A stretch of DNA of 64,000 nt from Alkalihalobacillus deserti (GCF_020734105.1 NZ_JAJAFR010000009.1:1-64000); one strand, 5' to 3'. Counted from the stretch's first letter, positions 39,864 to 49,078 are shown. Numbers and translations: made by a program. Notes: generated by a model from the sequence alone, not told the origin.

Positions 39864-41075
39864 TTATTTTCTTCTTTTATGAATGAATTTCTGACTACCA
39901 ATAAAGCTATAAGCCCCACCAATTAAAAGGGCAGCAATTGTTATTTGCCATGTTGAAGTCACAAGAAGAACTCCAAGCTGTACAGCCGTCATAATGAGAA
40001 GTAGTCGAAATGTTAATTGACTTAAGGCTGCCTTTTTTTCTTTTAGTTCAACTGGATATAGGTCAACCCACATATTTGTATCATAGTGATACCAGAGGGT
40101 GGAAAGTTGTGTTGTCATCATATGCATAAATATTAGAAAAACGAGTAGTTGCAGCCAGCCGCTTGGTAAAGCAATTAAAATAACACTGGAAATGAGGACT
40201 AGCCTGACATAGATTCCACCATAATCATTTGACCGTAAAAAGGACCTAGCAAACAAAAAATGATAAACCGAGTTGTTTGAATCCGTGATCACCTTCAACA
40301 GCCAACTTAAGTAATTTCTAGGTCGAACTTTATTTCTTAATTGTGGTACATCCGTAAAGGAGTTAGCAATCCGATAAAAAAATAGCAGCATACCTTCCTC
40401 AACTTCAATAAGATGATCCCACTTAATTGATAACTGTTGCCCTAGTTTCTTGTAATAGAGCAGGTAAAGACCTGCCATGATCGTAAATATTGCAGTAATA
40501 AAGAGGACATGAGCTCCTGAAAAGAGGAAATATGTAAAAATGATATTGACGAATCCTCTTAATAGGAAATATGTGCGTCTCTCATATTCACTTTGAAACC
40601 GTTGCTCCTCCCAGCTAGCAAAGATATTCCAACCCTTTGCTACAATTAAAATCATCAGGACAAGCAATAAGTTACCAGCGTCACTAGCTAAGTATTTTGC
40701 AAATAAAGGAGAGAGAACAACTAGGACTAATAAAACCACGGCACTTTGCATAGCAAGTGAATACCACTTTGATGCTTGAAAGTAAGAATCTAATTTGGAT
40801 TCATATGGTAACAGGAACACAACATCGGCTGGTTTTACAAACGTTCGAACACCACTTCTAGTTAACAAATGGGCAAATACAGCTACAAAAACCCATACAG
40901 CTGGGAACGTTTCCGGAAGCCAATCTAAGAAAATGCTATAATAATAACTCCCTATGATAATTAAGACATATAAAGTAAATAAAAATCCGCTATTTCCTAT
41001 CAACCGTAGATAACGAATTGCCATATTCCAATACGCACTAATCCGTTCTCGCCATAATGTCATTCCATCCTTCAT
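39864..41075 (-). CDS. ecsB: EcsB, ABC transporter membrane subunit
   Basis: The 403-residue protein has about ten hydrophobic segments and the EcsB family layout. EcsAB of B. subtilis affects exoenzyme secretion, sporulation and competence, partly by allowing RasP intramembrane proteolysis; in pathogens it exports lipophilic peptides. Its ATG overlaps the ecsA stop (ATGA), so the two subunits are coupled. Confidence 0.92.
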   Translation of the reverse strand: MKDGMTLWRERISAYWNMAIRYLRLIGNSGFLFTLYVLIIIGSYYYSIFLDWLPETFPAVWVFVAVFAHLLTRSGVRTFVKPADVVFLLPYESKLDSYFQASKWYSLAMQSAVVLLVLVVLSPLFAKYLASDAGNLLLVLMILIVAKGWNIFASWEEQRFQSEYERRTYFLLRGFVNIIFTYFLFSGAHVLFITAIFTIMAGLYLLYYKKLGQQLSIKWDHLIEVEEGMLLFFYRIANSFTDVPQLRNKVRPRNYLSWLLKVITDSNNSVYHFLFARSFLRSNDYGGIYVRLVLISSVILIALPSGWLQLLVFLIFMHMMTTQLSTLWYHYDTNMWVDLYPVELKEKKAALSQLTFRLLLIMTAVQLGVLLVTSTWQITIAALLIGGAYSFIGSQKFIHKRRK

Positions 41076-41815
41076 ATTAAATCTTCCTTTGTCATTTCAA
41101 TGTAAATATCGTCTAAGGTCGCGTTTGGAATCTTTAATTGATCGCGCATTTCCTTCAGTGTTCCTTCTAACACTACTTTCCCTTGATGCAAAATGACAAA
41201 ACGATCACAATAACGTTCAGCTGTTGCCAGAATATGGGTGGACATCAAAACAGCCGCCCCTTTATTTTTCATATCACTCAAAAAGGTTAGAAACGATTGT
41301 ATTCCAATTGGGTCTAAACCTACGATTGGCTCATCGACGATATAGACAGGTGGCTCAATTAAAAAAGCACTCATAATCATGACCTTTTGACGCATCCCTT
41401 TTGAAAAATGACTAGGGTACCACTTTTTCATTTTCTGCATTCTAAATTCAATCAGGAGCCGCTCAGCTCGTTCCTCAAAAAGATTTCTTTCAAGTCCATA
41501 AGCTAAAGCAGTTAATTCTAAATGCTCCCATAAAGTTAATTCATCGTAAAGAATAGGAGTCTCAGGTATGTAAGCATAGGAACGCCGATAATCGTTTACA
41601 TGATCTTGAAACGTGCGACCATTTATTGTGACATGACCTTTTTCCGCTTGGAGTAATCCTAAAATATGCTTTATTGTTGTACTTTTCCCTGCTCCATTCA
41701 GGCCAATTAACCCAACGATCTCTGCTTTTTTGACGGAAAAGCTAACGTTATGCAATACAGGTTTCTTAGGATGATATCCACCCGTAAGATCTTTAATTTT
41801 TAAGACTTCTGCCAT
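41072..41815 (-). CDS. ecsA: EcsA, ABC transporter ATPase
   Basis: The ATPase has Walker A GLNGAGKST, signature region FSKGMRQK (instead of LSGGQ), Walker B VYIVDEPIVGLDP and the switch histidine in MSTHILATAERYCD. Starting at ATG 41815 (MAEVLKIKDLTGGYHP) gives 247 residues, exactly the B. subtilis EcsA length; the longer frame from 41845 is not needed. It pairs with EcsB. Confidence 0.95.
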   Translation of the reverse strand: MAEVLKIKDLTGGYHPKKPVLHNVSFSVKKAEIVGLIGLNGAGKSTTIKHILGLLQAEKGHVTINGRTFQDHVNDYRRSYAYIPETPILYDELTLWEHLELTALAYGLERNLFEERAERLLIEFRMQKMKKWYPSHFSKGMRQKVMIMSAFLIEPPVYIVDEPIVGLDPIGIQSFLTFLSDMKNKGAAVLMSTHILATAERYCDRFVILHQGKVVLEGTLKEMRDQLKIPNATLDDIYIEMTKEDLI

Positions 41816-41947
41816 CTTTTCAACAACTCCTTCATCTCTTTCCATCTTACCAAAAGTAGGGAAAGATTCTCTAGTCTAATGACAAAGGCTTGCTTAGTTC
41901 GACATATTCCTTTGTAAAAGCAAGCCACCATTTTGTTAACTATTTAC

Positions 41948-42052
41948 AAAAAACCTCCTACGAAACGTAGGAGGTCACTTTAAGCAAGGCTTATCGTAGC
42001 AGATAACTTATAACATTCGCTGATAAGTGCTTATCTCTTCAACATCTGTTTC
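41948..42052 (-). ncRNA. Candidate ~105-nt small RNA between ecsA and hit
   Basis: A consensus promoter (TTGAGT, 17 bases, TATGAT at 42060-42088) and a strong terminator (ACCTCCTACG-AAA-CGTAGGAGGT at 41953-41975 with six T on the minus strand) enclose a non-coding stretch. The terminator stands ~130 bp upstream of ecsA and therefore does not belong to any annotated gene. The RNA would contain a GATAAG-CA-CTTATC hairpin and a CCUCC loop-side sequence able to pair with ribosome-binding sites. No Rfam family was recognised. Confidence 0.6.
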
Positions 42053-42059
42053 TTTATCT

Positions 42060-42088
42060 ATCATACAATTCCATCGAGTAATACTCAA
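42060..42088 (-). promoter_or_regulatory. Sigma-A promoter of the candidate small RNA
   Basis: Minus strand: TTGAGT (42083-42088), 17 bases, TATGAT (42060-42065). Confidence 0.7.
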
Positions 42089-42132
42089 TTGTGATGAAAG
42101 TGTCCCAACATTCGTCTATCTTCCTTTGTAGC

Positions 42133-42161
42133 TTGAATGCAGAGAAGCACTCATGTATAGT
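42133..42161 (+). promoter_or_regulatory. Sigma-A promoter of hit
   Basis: TTGAAT (42133-42138), 17 bases, TATAGT (42156-42161), about 35 bases before the start codon. Confidence 0.7.
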
Positions 42162-42198
42162 GGTTCTATACTAAATAATGGGATAGGTGATTCTTATG

Positions 42199-42633
42199 AT
42201 GCTTGATCAAAATTGCGTGTTCTGCAAAATTGCAAACGGTGAAATTCCAGCTTCAAAAATCTATGAGGATGAGCACGTTCTTGCTTTTTTAGATATAAGT
42301 CAAGTTACCAAAGGTCATACACTTGTAATACCTAAAACCCACCAGACCGATTTGTTTGATTTGCAAGAAGAAACAGCAAAACATATATACTCGGTCGTAC
42401 CTAAACTTGCATCGGCAATCAAACAAACCTATGAAGCTGAAGGTTTAAACTTGGTTAATAATAATGGAGAAGTAGCTGGACAAACGGTTTTCCATTATCA
42501 TGTGCATTTAATTCCTCGTTATGGTAAAGGAGACGGCTTCGGTGCTGTTTGGAAAGATCATAGCTCAGAATATAAAAGCGAAGATCTGCAGCAAATCGCT
42601 ACAGAAATCACTGCTTTTATTAAAAATGGGTAA
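42199..42633 (+). CDS. hit: HIT-family nucleotide-binding hydrolase
   Basis: The 144-residue protein carries the histidine triad FHYHVHLIPRYGKGDG (HxHxH), the zinc-type CVFCKI motif and the FLDISQVTKGHTLVIPKTH block. HIT proteins hydrolyse AMP-linked nucleotides. ATG 42199 is eight bases after AGGTGA; ATG 42196 is also possible. It is divergent from ecsAB, as in B. subtilis. Confidence 0.94.
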   Translation: MLDQNCVFCKIANGEIPASKIYEDEHVLAFLDISQVTKGHTLVIPKTHQTDLFDLQEETAKHIYSVVPKLASAIKQTYEAEGLNLVNNNGEVAGQTVFHYHVHLIPRYGKGDGFGAVWKDHSSEYKSEDLQQIATEITAFIKNG

Positions 42634-42858
42634 CCTTAGTAAGTGATAAATGGGCGTGCACGCTCCTTAAGCGGAGTGATATTACGATTGCTAAGTGGGA
42701 TGAATCAAAAGGTTAACACACCTTTTAGATTCATTCTCTTCTTTTATAATGACAAATTTCAGAAAACACAAAAAAAATAATCCATCTAGATTGCAATTAT
42801 GGTACGATAATGACAATCTTAGTAATTAACGTGGTAAAGAGATAAAGGAGTGTAGAGA

Positions 42859-43941
42859 ATGAAAAATGTTTATAATTTTAACGCTGGGCCTTCTGCCTTG
42901 CCTAAAGCTGTTTTAGAAAGAGCACAATCACAATTGTTGGACTTTAAAGGGACTGGAATGTCTGTAATGGAACTCAGTCACAGAAGCAAGGAATACGAAG
43001 AGGTTCATCAAAATGCAATCGATCTTTTAAAAGAATTGTATCGCATTCCTGAAAACTACCAGGTACTTTTTCTTCAGGGAGGAGCTAGTTTACAATTTTC
43101 AATGTTCCCTCTGCAATATCTGAAAGAAGGAACGGTTGGAAATTATATCTTAACTGGGTCTTGGTCTGAAAAAGCAATAAAAGAAGCTAAAATGATTGGT
43201 GAGACCAAAGTAGCGGCTTCATCAAAAGAAAACAACTATAAATCAATTCCCAATTTTACTGATCTTCAATTTAATGATAATGATGCTTATGTACATTTAA
43301 CTTCTAATAATACAATTTACGGAACTCAATGGACCGAATATCCAGAAATCTCACATGCACCACTTATAGCAGATATGTCTAGTGATATTCTATCTCGTCC
43401 AGTTGACATTGAGAAGTTTGGTTTGATTTACGCTGGTGCTCAAAAGAACCTAGGACCATCAGGTGTGACAGTGGCTATCGTCCGTGATGACCTTCTCAGT
43501 GAGAATGTAGATCATGTTCCGACAATGCTTCGCTATCAAATGCATGCAGAGACTAATTCTCTCTATCATACGCCTCCTACTTTTTCTATTTATATGCTTA
43601 ACGAAGTTTTAACATGGGTAAAGGAACAAGGTGGAGTCGAGGAAATTGAAAAACGAAATATCGAGAAGGCCAAATTAATCTATGATGCAATCGATGAAAG
43701 CAATGGCTTTTACACAGGACATGCAGAAAAGGAATCACGTTCTTTAATGAATATTACATTTAACTTACCAAGTGACGAATTAAACAAGCAGTTTCTTTCA
43801 AAAGCAAAAGAGCTAGGGTTTGTTGGATTAAACGGACATCGTTCTGTTGGCGGCTGCCGTGCCTCAACTTATAATGCAGTTCCATTAGAAGCTTGTATCG
43901 CTTTACGTAATTATATGGATTCTTTCCGCAAAAATAGATAA
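42859..43941 (+). CDS. serC: Phosphoserine aminotransferase
   Basis: SerC makes 3-phosphoserine from 3-phosphohydroxypyruvate in serine synthesis. The 360-residue PLP enzyme starts YNFNAGPSALPKAVLERAQ, has FLQGGASLQFSM, the PLP lysine in IYAGAQKNLGPSGV, and GHRSVGGCRASTYNAV. AAAGGAGTG precedes the ATG. The leader (42634-42858) contains a GAATCAAAAGG/CCTTTTAGATTC hairpin but no T-box consensus. trpP, which follows in B. subtilis, is missing. Confidence 0.96.
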   Translation: MKNVYNFNAGPSALPKAVLERAQSQLLDFKGTGMSVMELSHRSKEYEEVHQNAIDLLKELYRIPENYQVLFLQGGASLQFSMFPLQYLKEGTVGNYILTGSWSEKAIKEAKMIGETKVAASSKENNYKSIPNFTDLQFNDNDAYVHLTSNNTIYGTQWTEYPEISHAPLIADMSSDILSRPVDIEKFGLIYAGAQKNLGPSGVTVAIVRDDLLSENVDHVPTMLRYQMHAETNSLYHTPPTFSIYMLNEVLTWVKEQGGVEEIEKRNIEKAKLIYDAIDESNGFYTGHAEKESRSLMNITFNLPSDELNKQFLSKAKELGFVGLNGHRSVGGCRASTYNAVPLEACIALRNYMDSFRKNR

Positions 43942-43947
43942 TAAATG

Positions 43948-43973
43948 GTGGTTAGGATTTATTTCCTAACCAC
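43948..43973. terminator. Terminator after serC
   Basis: GTGGTTAGGA pairs with TCCTAACCAC. Confidence 0.7.
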
Positions 43974-43974
43974 T

Positions 43975-44169
43975 TTATGAAGAAAAAATGAGGAAAAACA
44001 CAGAAGATCCACTTACTAATAACAACATAAGTAGCACTAAAAAGGAATTTCTAAATTGACCTCTTTCTTCTTCATTTTTTGTTTCTCCAACTAATCGAAA
44101 AGAAACGTAAACAAAACCATACATGGATAATAAGCAAATAGAGATTAATAGAAGTATCAGTGCCTCCAT
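43975..44169 (-). CDS. Small two-helix membrane protein, unknown
   Basis: A 64-residue protein starts with ATG after the very strong site AAGGAGGGGG. It has two membrane helices (about 4-25 and 42-62) joined by a polar loop with ETKNEEERGQ. No family was recognised. It is convergent with serC and divergent from yhaH. Confidence 0.65.
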   Translation of the reverse strand: MEALILLLISICLLSMYGFVYVSFRLVGETKNEEERGQFRNSFLVLLMLLLVSGSSVFFLIFSS

Positions 44170-44246
44170 TTAGCCCCCTCCTTATCCTTTATTTATATGC
44201 TAATAGGAGTATGAAAAGAACAGTTAAAGAAAGGCGGTTGATTAAA

Positions 44247-44594
44247 ATGAAAACGAAGGCTTTATTTTCTGGAATCGTTGCAGGATCTGCCATAATAGGT
44301 GCTTTAACGCTTTTAACAGCACCAAAAGCAGGCAAGGAAATGAGACACAACTGTAAAGAGAACATTTTAAAGATTCGTAATGGTTTAGATCAATTGACTT
44401 ATGACAGCAAAAAGGCTTCCTTACAGCTTAAACAAACCGTAAAAGTGGGAAAAGAAACATTTTCTAATGTTGGTGAAGAGTTAAAAGATTCGATCTATGA
44501 TTGGAAAAAAGGTGTGGAGCCTTCTCTCACACAACTAAAAGATGATATAGAGGCATTGCAACGAACTGTTAATCAAACTAAAAAGAATACGTAA
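44247..44594 (+). CDS. yhaH: YhaH-like YtxH-domain protein
   Basis: The 115-residue protein begins MKTKALFSGIVAGSAIIGA, a glycine-rich membrane segment followed by LLTAPKAGKEMR, the YtxH signature, and a long amphipathic helical tail. Such proteins are often general stress proteins; function is not established. ATG 44247 follows AAAGGCGG; the longer frame from 44160 overlaps the promoter of the divergent gene. It lies before hpr as in B. subtilis. Confidence 0.82.
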   Translation: MKTKALFSGIVAGSAIIGALTLLTAPKAGKEMRHNCKENILKIRNGLDQLTYDSKKASLQLKQTVKVGKETFSNVGEELKDSIYDWKKGVEPSLTQLKDDIEALQRTVNQTKKNT

Positions 44595-44783
44595 AAGATT
44601 CACTAACTTCTTTCTTTCCATCGATCTAGCTTAATTTTTAAAAAGTTTTTAATACACTAATATATTCCTCTTTCCTTTTCGTTTAAATGTTGTCATAATG
44701 TAGAGAAGAAAAAATATTCAGAAATAATATTAAATAAATATAGACAGAGAAAATAGAATTCAAAAAAGAGGGGGGAGAACAGG

Positions 44784-45377
44784 ATGGATCAACAAATACC
44801 AAGCTCATTAAAACAATCGGTTATGTTTAGTCATAAGGTAGCGCAATTAAGCAAAGCATTATGGAAATCAGTGGAAAAAGATTGGCAGTCGTGGATTAAA
44901 CCATTTGATCTTAACATTAATGAGCATCATATTTTGTGGATTGCTTATCACTTAGATGGTGCATCTATCTCAGATGTTGCAAAGTTTGGAGTTATGCATG
45001 TATCCACTGCATTCAATTTCTCAAAAAAACTAGAAGAAAGAGGTCTTCTTCATTTCTCAAAAAAAGAGAATGACAAGCGGAATACCTATGTTTGTCTCAC
45101 AAATAAAGGAAACGACTTATTCTTAGAAACACTCGAGGCTTATCAAACAAATACTTACGGTGTATTTGCTGGAGCACTCCCCATTAGAGACTTGTATGGT
45201 AAATTCCCAGAATTATCGGAAATTACTAGTATCCTAAGACATATTTATGGACCAGACTTTATCGATATTTTCGAACAATCACTAGCGAAATTTAATGACG
45301 ATTTCGAAGAAGAAGATGGTCGCCTAATCAAATTAGACCACAGTGATAAAAAAAGTTATTCCAGCGAAGGAGCCTAG
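44784..45377 (+). CDS. hpr: Transition-state regulator Hpr (ScoC), MarR family
   Basis: The 197-residue MarR-type repressor has the winged helix around [20 protein letters not shown] and [20 protein letters not shown]. In B. subtilis Hpr represses extracellular proteases (aprE, nprE), sinI and oligopeptide permease genes. The C-terminal acidic tail is typical. AGAGGGGGGAG precedes the ATG. Its position beside secretion genes such as ecsAB and prsA fits a shared theme of exoprotein output. Confidence 0.93.
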   Translation: MDQQIPSSLKQSVMFSHKVAQLSKALWKSVEKDWQSWIKPFDLNINEHHILWIAYHLDGASISDVAKFGVMHVSTAFNFSKKLEERGLLHFSKKENDKRNTYVCLTNKGNDLFLETLEAYQTNTYGVFAGALPIRDLYGKFPELSEITSILRHIYGPDFIDIFEQSLAKFNDDFEEEDGRLIKLDHSDKKSYSSEGA

Positions 45378-45417
45378 TTTATTACGAACCAGTTCATTTC
45401 TAGATGGGGAAACAAAA

Positions 45418-45452
45418 CAAAGAACACTCGGAGCCAAGTTGAGTGTTCTTTG
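45418..45452 (+). terminator. Terminator after hpr
   Basis: AAAGAACACTC pairs with GAGTGTTCTTT; it is followed by three TTCTTTG steps (to about 45470) and TTTTTT. Confidence 0.8.
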
Positions 45453-45637
45453 TTCTTTGTTCTTTGTTTTTTGACCTTTAATATAAGCACCTACAGTTTA
45501 AAAGGAAAATAGTCTTTTTAAAATAAGCAACTTTACAACACACTATTCAGTTGAACTTTCATAAAGCCTTTCTACCTAATTGTTCCTCTTTGACTATATA
45601 TCCTCTTTAATTTGTGGAAAATAAAACTTCTCATAAT

Positions 45638-45664
45638 TGTCGAAATCATTTTATTTTTGTCGAT
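45638..45664. promoter_or_regulatory. Two Spo0A-like boxes
   Basis: TGTCGAA at 45638-45644 and TGTCGAT at 45658-45664 are 20 bp apart, about two helical turns, upstream of the DUF3267 gene. TGTCGAA is the core of the Spo0A box. Binding is inferred. The remaining part of 45453-45729 shows nothing else. Confidence 0.4.
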
Positions 45665-45729
45665 TCTATTGATTTTTTCTTCAAATGAGAGTAAATTTAT
45701 CACTTAGATTGAGGAGGTGCAGCACTTCT

Positions 45730-46272
45730 ATGAATTGCTGGAAAACTATACGTGTAAACCATGATTACGGTACGTTGCGCCTGATGATGTATTCTGGATG
45801 CACGATGCTTTTTTCATTTTTATTTTATTATTTAGTTGTGAGTATGTTAATCCCTACCCAGAAATTAACAAATATCGGTTTGTTGTTTTTTATTTTGAGT
45901 ATTGTAACCTTGGTTTTTATGCATAAGGGGCTTCACTTAATCCCCATTTGGATCTGTGGAAAAAGAGCTACCTTTAAAGTACAATGGGTTTGTTTAATTC
46001 CGATTTTATCAATTAAAACATCAATTCCTTTATCTCGTAATCTATATTTGACTGCTTTGTTAACACCTGTTTTTGTAATTACAACTATTGGAGCACTTGC
46101 TTCAGCTCTGTTCCCGATGTATATAGCGATCATCTCCATTTTAAGCTCGATTCATTTCGGTCTTGCTTTTTACGATATTGTTTATGCATCATATTTATTA
46201 AAAGCACCAAAACGTAGCTTCGTTGAAAATCATGAAGAAGGTTTCCATATTCTCGTCAAACAAGCGGTGTAA
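45730..46272 (+). CDS. DUF3267-type membrane protein
   Basis: The 180-residue protein has four to five membrane segments. The family usually has a HExxH-like site; here FMHKGLHLIPI keeps the two histidines but has lysine where glutamate is expected. ATG 45730 (MNCWKTIRVNHDYG) follows GAGGAGGTG; the frame from 45685 lacks a ribosome site. It may be the counterpart of a B. subtilis yha gene near hpr, but assignment is approximate. Confidence 0.65.
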   Translation: MNCWKTIRVNHDYGTLRLMMYSGCTMLFSFLFYYLVVSMLIPTQKLTNIGLLFFILSIVTLVFMHKGLHLIPIWICGKRATFKVQWVCLIPILSIKTSIPLSRNLYLTALLTPVFVITTIGALASALFPMYIAIISILSSIHFGLAFYDIVYASYLLKAPKRSFVENHEEGFHILVKQAV

Positions 46273-46292
46273 AAAACGTAAAGCGTTTTTTA
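46270..46292 (+). terminator. Terminator after the DUF3267 gene
   Basis: AAAAAACG-TAAAG-CGTTTTTT hairpin directly after the stop codon. Confidence 0.65.
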
Positions 46293-46462
46293 CTTAGAGG
46301 CAATGAAACGAGCAGTTACTTCTTTTAAGTTAAGAGACAAGTGAGTTTCTTGTCGTTCAACACGTAGCGTCGCGTTCCTCTTCCTAGAGTAATCAATCAA
46401 AAGCTTGAACATACTTTCACACTCTTCAATTATGATTTAATTTTATAAATTCTTACCTTTTT

Positions 46463-46509
46463 AAAAGGATGACTAGAGCGTCTACAATACGCTTTAATCA
46501 TCCTTTTTT
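46463..46509 (-). terminator. Terminator after the YpmS-like gene
   Basis: AAAAGGATGA and TCATCCTTTT form the outer stem, with GAGCG/CGCTT inside. Confidence 0.7.
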
Positions 46510-46511
46510 AT

Positions 46512-47102
46512 TTACTCTACGACCATCTCTAATTCAATTAGATCTTGCTCAAGGTCAAAACGAGTAAAACGAAAATGAATGGTGTCATCTTCATTTACTT
46601 TAATCTCAGTAACTTTTAATTCAACCACACTATCTACAGGGTAAGTTTTGATCCAATCTGGAAAATGGATCCAACCACTTATAAGTTGGAGAACTTGTTC
46701 AACTGGTAAGTTCAGTAATCCAAGTGAGAATGTTTCTACCTTCAATAATAAATCTCCATTTGCTACAACGTCCGGCAAAAAATTAACCGTAACTGGAACT
46801 TCCTGCCCTAAAACACTAAAGGCTGACCTAAATTGTACTTTATCTTCTGTTAGTTCAACCATAAAAGGGACCTCAGAACGAGTATTTTCTATCCTTGAGG
46901 CGATTAGAGCATTCAAACACCCTTTATTCGTTTGGATCGTGAAAATGGCCTCATCAGTTAAAGGCGCCTGTTGAATAAAGTGTTCATCCATTACTTCTGG
47001 AAAATTTTTGTGAAAAAGCAGTACTACAGTAAAGACTAAAAGAAAAATTAATCCTACCAAAGTAAAAAAGGCGATCCTCCATCTATTATATTGACTTTTC
47101 AT
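46512..47102 (-). CDS. YpmS-like DUF2140 membrane-anchored protein
   Basis: The 196-residue protein has one N-terminal membrane helix (about 9-30) and an extracytoplasmic domain of beta type with the DUF2140 pattern (KVETFSLGLLNLPVEQVLQ, GWIHFPDWI). Function is unknown. It is the only minus-strand gene between ecsA and yhaL other than miniproteins. AAGGAAGGTG precedes the ATG. Confidence 0.75.
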   Translation of the reverse strand: MKSQYNRWRIAFFTLVGLIFLLVFTVVLLFHKNFPEVMDEHFIQQAPLTDEAIFTIQTNKGCLNALIASRIENTRSEVPFMVELTEDKVQFRSAFSVLGQEVPVTVNFLPDVVANGDLLLKVETFSLGLLNLPVEQVLQLISGWIHFPDWIKTYPVDSVVELKVTEIKVNEDDTIHFRFTRFDLEQDLIELEMVVE

Positions 47103-47413
47103 TCATTCACACCTTCCTTAACTCCTTTAATTGTATTTTTTGTGTCAAATATTTTCAACGGCTTTGTTGGTTACCGTATAACGATCTAACATTACTTAGC
47201 ATACAAGAGATCGAAGAGGAAACAGCGCCAAATAACCGTAAATCGAGAAGAAGGTCATGAGCTTAGTCGAGTGTATTAATATATAAACCCCTTCAAACTT
47301 CATTTAATTCGAAGTAATGGAACAACTCTATAAATTTAATTAAGCAATTATCTATCTTTTTTTCAGGAATTTTGATAAAGTTTAAATATCATTGCTCGTC
47401 AGGAGGCAACTGC
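47103..47413. other. Intergenic region upstream of the 59-codon gene
   Basis: No gene, promoter of note or repeat was identified. A start-less open stretch at about 47126-47260 (ending EIEEETAPNNRKSRRRS) has a protein-like composition, possibly a gene remnant, but no family could be named. Confidence 0.3.
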
Positions 47414-47593
47414 ATGCTCTTCTTTATTGTACTTTTTGCATTATTTATTTTGTTCGTTATTAATTCTATGACAGATGCTTTATGTCTAAAGCGAGAAATC
47501 CCTTCAGAAAAGCAACCTAAGTTATTTCGAACTATTAATATTCTCATGACTATTTTATTAACCTCAACATATGTAAAAATTCTATTCACATAA
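47414..47593 (+). CDS. Small membrane protein, unknown
   Basis: A 59-residue protein starts MLFFIVLFALFILFVINSM after AGGAGG. Two hydrophobic helices (2-18 and about 38-58) are separated by a charged loop CLKREIPSEKQPKLFR. No family was recognised. A terminator follows directly. Confidence 0.6.
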   Translation: MLFFIVLFALFILFVINSMTDALCLKREIPSEKQPKLFRTINILMTILLTSTYVKILFT

Positions 47594-47630
47594 GAAGAGT
47601 GAGTGACTATAACGTCCTCACTCTTCTTTT
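47592..47630 (+). terminator. Terminator after the 59-codon gene
   Basis: AAGAAGAGTGAG pairs with CTCACTCTTCTT, then TTTTT. Confidence 0.8.
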
Positions 47631-47635
47631 TTATA

Positions 47636-47722
47636 TTAGTACATCCAAGATGCACCAATAATTACTAATAGGATAAACAAAACTACTAACAGCGAAAAAC
47701 TACTGTGATAAGTGTGAGCCAT
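47636..47722 (-). CDS. YjcZ-family sporulation miniprotein
   Basis: A 28-codon gene encodes MAHTYHSSFSLLVVLFILLV followed by IIGASWMY. The LLVVLFILLVIIG helix is the YjcZ signature, found in many small spore-associated membrane peptides. GGAGGGATTG precedes the ATG. Confidence 0.8.
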   Translation of the reverse strand: MAHTYHSSFSLLVVLFILLVIIGASWMY

Positions 47723-47772
47723 GTCAATCCCTCCTTATTGTAGCAATCTGTAAAGAGATGTTGTGGTTAATC

Positions 47773-47856
47773 TTATAGCCAAGCCGCCCCTACAATAACT
47801 AGTAGGATGAACAGCACAACAATTAACGCAAATCCTCCGTGGTGTACATGAGACAT
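47773..47856 (-). CDS. YjcZ-family sporulation miniprotein
   Basis: A 27-codon gene encodes MSHVHHGGFALIVVLFILLV then IVGAAWL. It is a close paralogue of the gene 50 bp downstream. GAGGAGGTGTTAGT precedes the ATG. The two are probably co-transcribed. Confidence 0.82.
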   Translation of the reverse strand: MSHVHHGGFALIVVLFILLVIVGAAWL

Positions 47857-48051
47857 ACTAACACCTCCTCAATGCTTTGTTAAAATTAGCCTATGCAAGA
47901 TTCGTAAATTCGTACTAGGCACTAACCCATATTTCAACTATTATCAACTAAAGATTTTGAAATTCTTTCTTTCCAAAACAAAAATATGGTATAGTTATCT
48001 CTGTGAATGATACAGGCTCTTTCTTGAGCATGATATTAAGGAGTGGAGTTA

Positions 48052-48951
48052 ATGAAAAAACAAATGATTGCTGCTATAGGTCTTGCATGTATGACAGCTC
48101 TAGTAGCTTGCAACAACGATGAGGCAACAACGAATGGAACAACTATAGCTGTTGTTGATGGAGAAGAAATCACTGAATCAGAGTTTATCGATACGCTTCA
48201 GGAGAAATTTGGCGCCCAAACGCTTGAAGTAATGATTCAAGAAATGGTTTTAGAAAAAACCAGTGAAACAGTTGATGTAACAGATGAAGAAGTTGAAGAG
48301 GAATTAACTAAACTTCGCACTCAACTTAGTGTAGAAGATAATGATGCGCTATTAAGTACGTTGGAAGCACAGTTTAATCTTTCTTTTGAAACGATCGACG
48401 AATTTGTAGATGAGTATCTACGCCCAAATCTTGTTATTCAAAAGTTAGCCTCTGAAGGTGTAGAAGTTACCGAAGAAGAGAAACTAGCTTTTTATGAAGA
48501 AAACAAAGATCAATTCCCTGAAATGATTAGAGCGAGCCATATTTTAGTTGAAGATGAGGAAACTGCTGCTGAAGTGTTAGAGAAACTAGAGGCAGGAGGA
48601 GACTTTGCAGAATTAGCAACCGAATACTCTACTGATCCAGGTTCAGGTGCAAAAGGAGGAGATCTTGATTTCTTTGGACGTGGTCAAATGGTTCCTGCAT
48701 TTGAAGAAGCGGCTTTCGCATTAGAAATGGATGAAATAAGTGAACCTGTTGAATCAGACTTCGGCTTCCACATTATTAAATTAACTGATCGTAAGGACTC
48801 TTATGAGGATTACGCTGAGCAAATTGAACAGACCTTATTAGCACAACGTTCTAAATCAAGAGACGTAGTTATGGCTGAGCTTATTGAAAAGGCAAACATA
48901 GAAATCAAAGACAGCCGTTACGCTGATCTATTCTCTGAAACAGAAGAATAA
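48052..48951 (+). CDS. prsA: PrsA, extracytoplasmic foldase lipoprotein
   Basis: The lipoprotein signal ends LVACNND (Cys about 20). A central parvulin (PpiC) peptidyl-prolyl isomerase domain spans about 140-235 ([51 protein letters not shown]), flanked by chaperone-like N- and C-terminal regions. PrsA folds exported proteins at the wall and supports PBPs. ATG 48052 (299 residues) follows AAGGAGTGGAG. It is near cssRS and yidC, a cluster of secretion-related genes. Confidence 0.95.
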   Translation: MKKQMIAAIGLACMTALVACNNDEATTNGTTIAVVDGEEITESEFIDTLQEKFGAQTLEVMIQEMVLEKTSETVDVTDEEVEEELTKLRTQLSVEDNDALLSTLEAQFNLSFETIDEFVDEYLRPNLVIQKLASEGVEVTEEEKLAFYEENKDQFPEMIRASHILVEDEETAAEVLEKLEAGGDFAELATEYSTDPGSGAKGGDLDFFGRGQMVPAFEEAAFALEMDEISEPVESDFGFHIIKLTDRKDSYEDYAEQIEQTLLAQRSKSRDVVMAELIEKANIEIKDSRYADLFSETEE

Positions 48952-48957
48952 ATAAAA

Positions 48958-48995
48958 AGAAAGTTGCCAAGATTAGATTCTTGGCAACTTTCTTT
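48958..48995. terminator. Terminator after prsA
   Basis: AGAAAGTTGCCAAGA pairs with TCTTGGCAACTTTCT, then TTG. Confidence 0.85.
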
Positions 48996-49078
48996 GCTTA
49001 TGTCTTGAACGAATTATAGACAAATGCATATGTTGTTATTAGGGATTACCTATTTCTGATAGGAAGGAATGATGAAGA

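Noticed and set aside
42634..42858. T-box or riboswitch before serC
   Set aside because: Only a simple hairpin is present; no T-box consensus (GGGTGGNACCGCG) or known aptamer core was seen. The same holds before pheB-pheA.
47126..47260. About 45 open codons ending EIEEETAPNNRKSRRRS
   Set aside because: There is no start codon or ribosome site and no recognisable family; it is mentioned only as a possible remnant.
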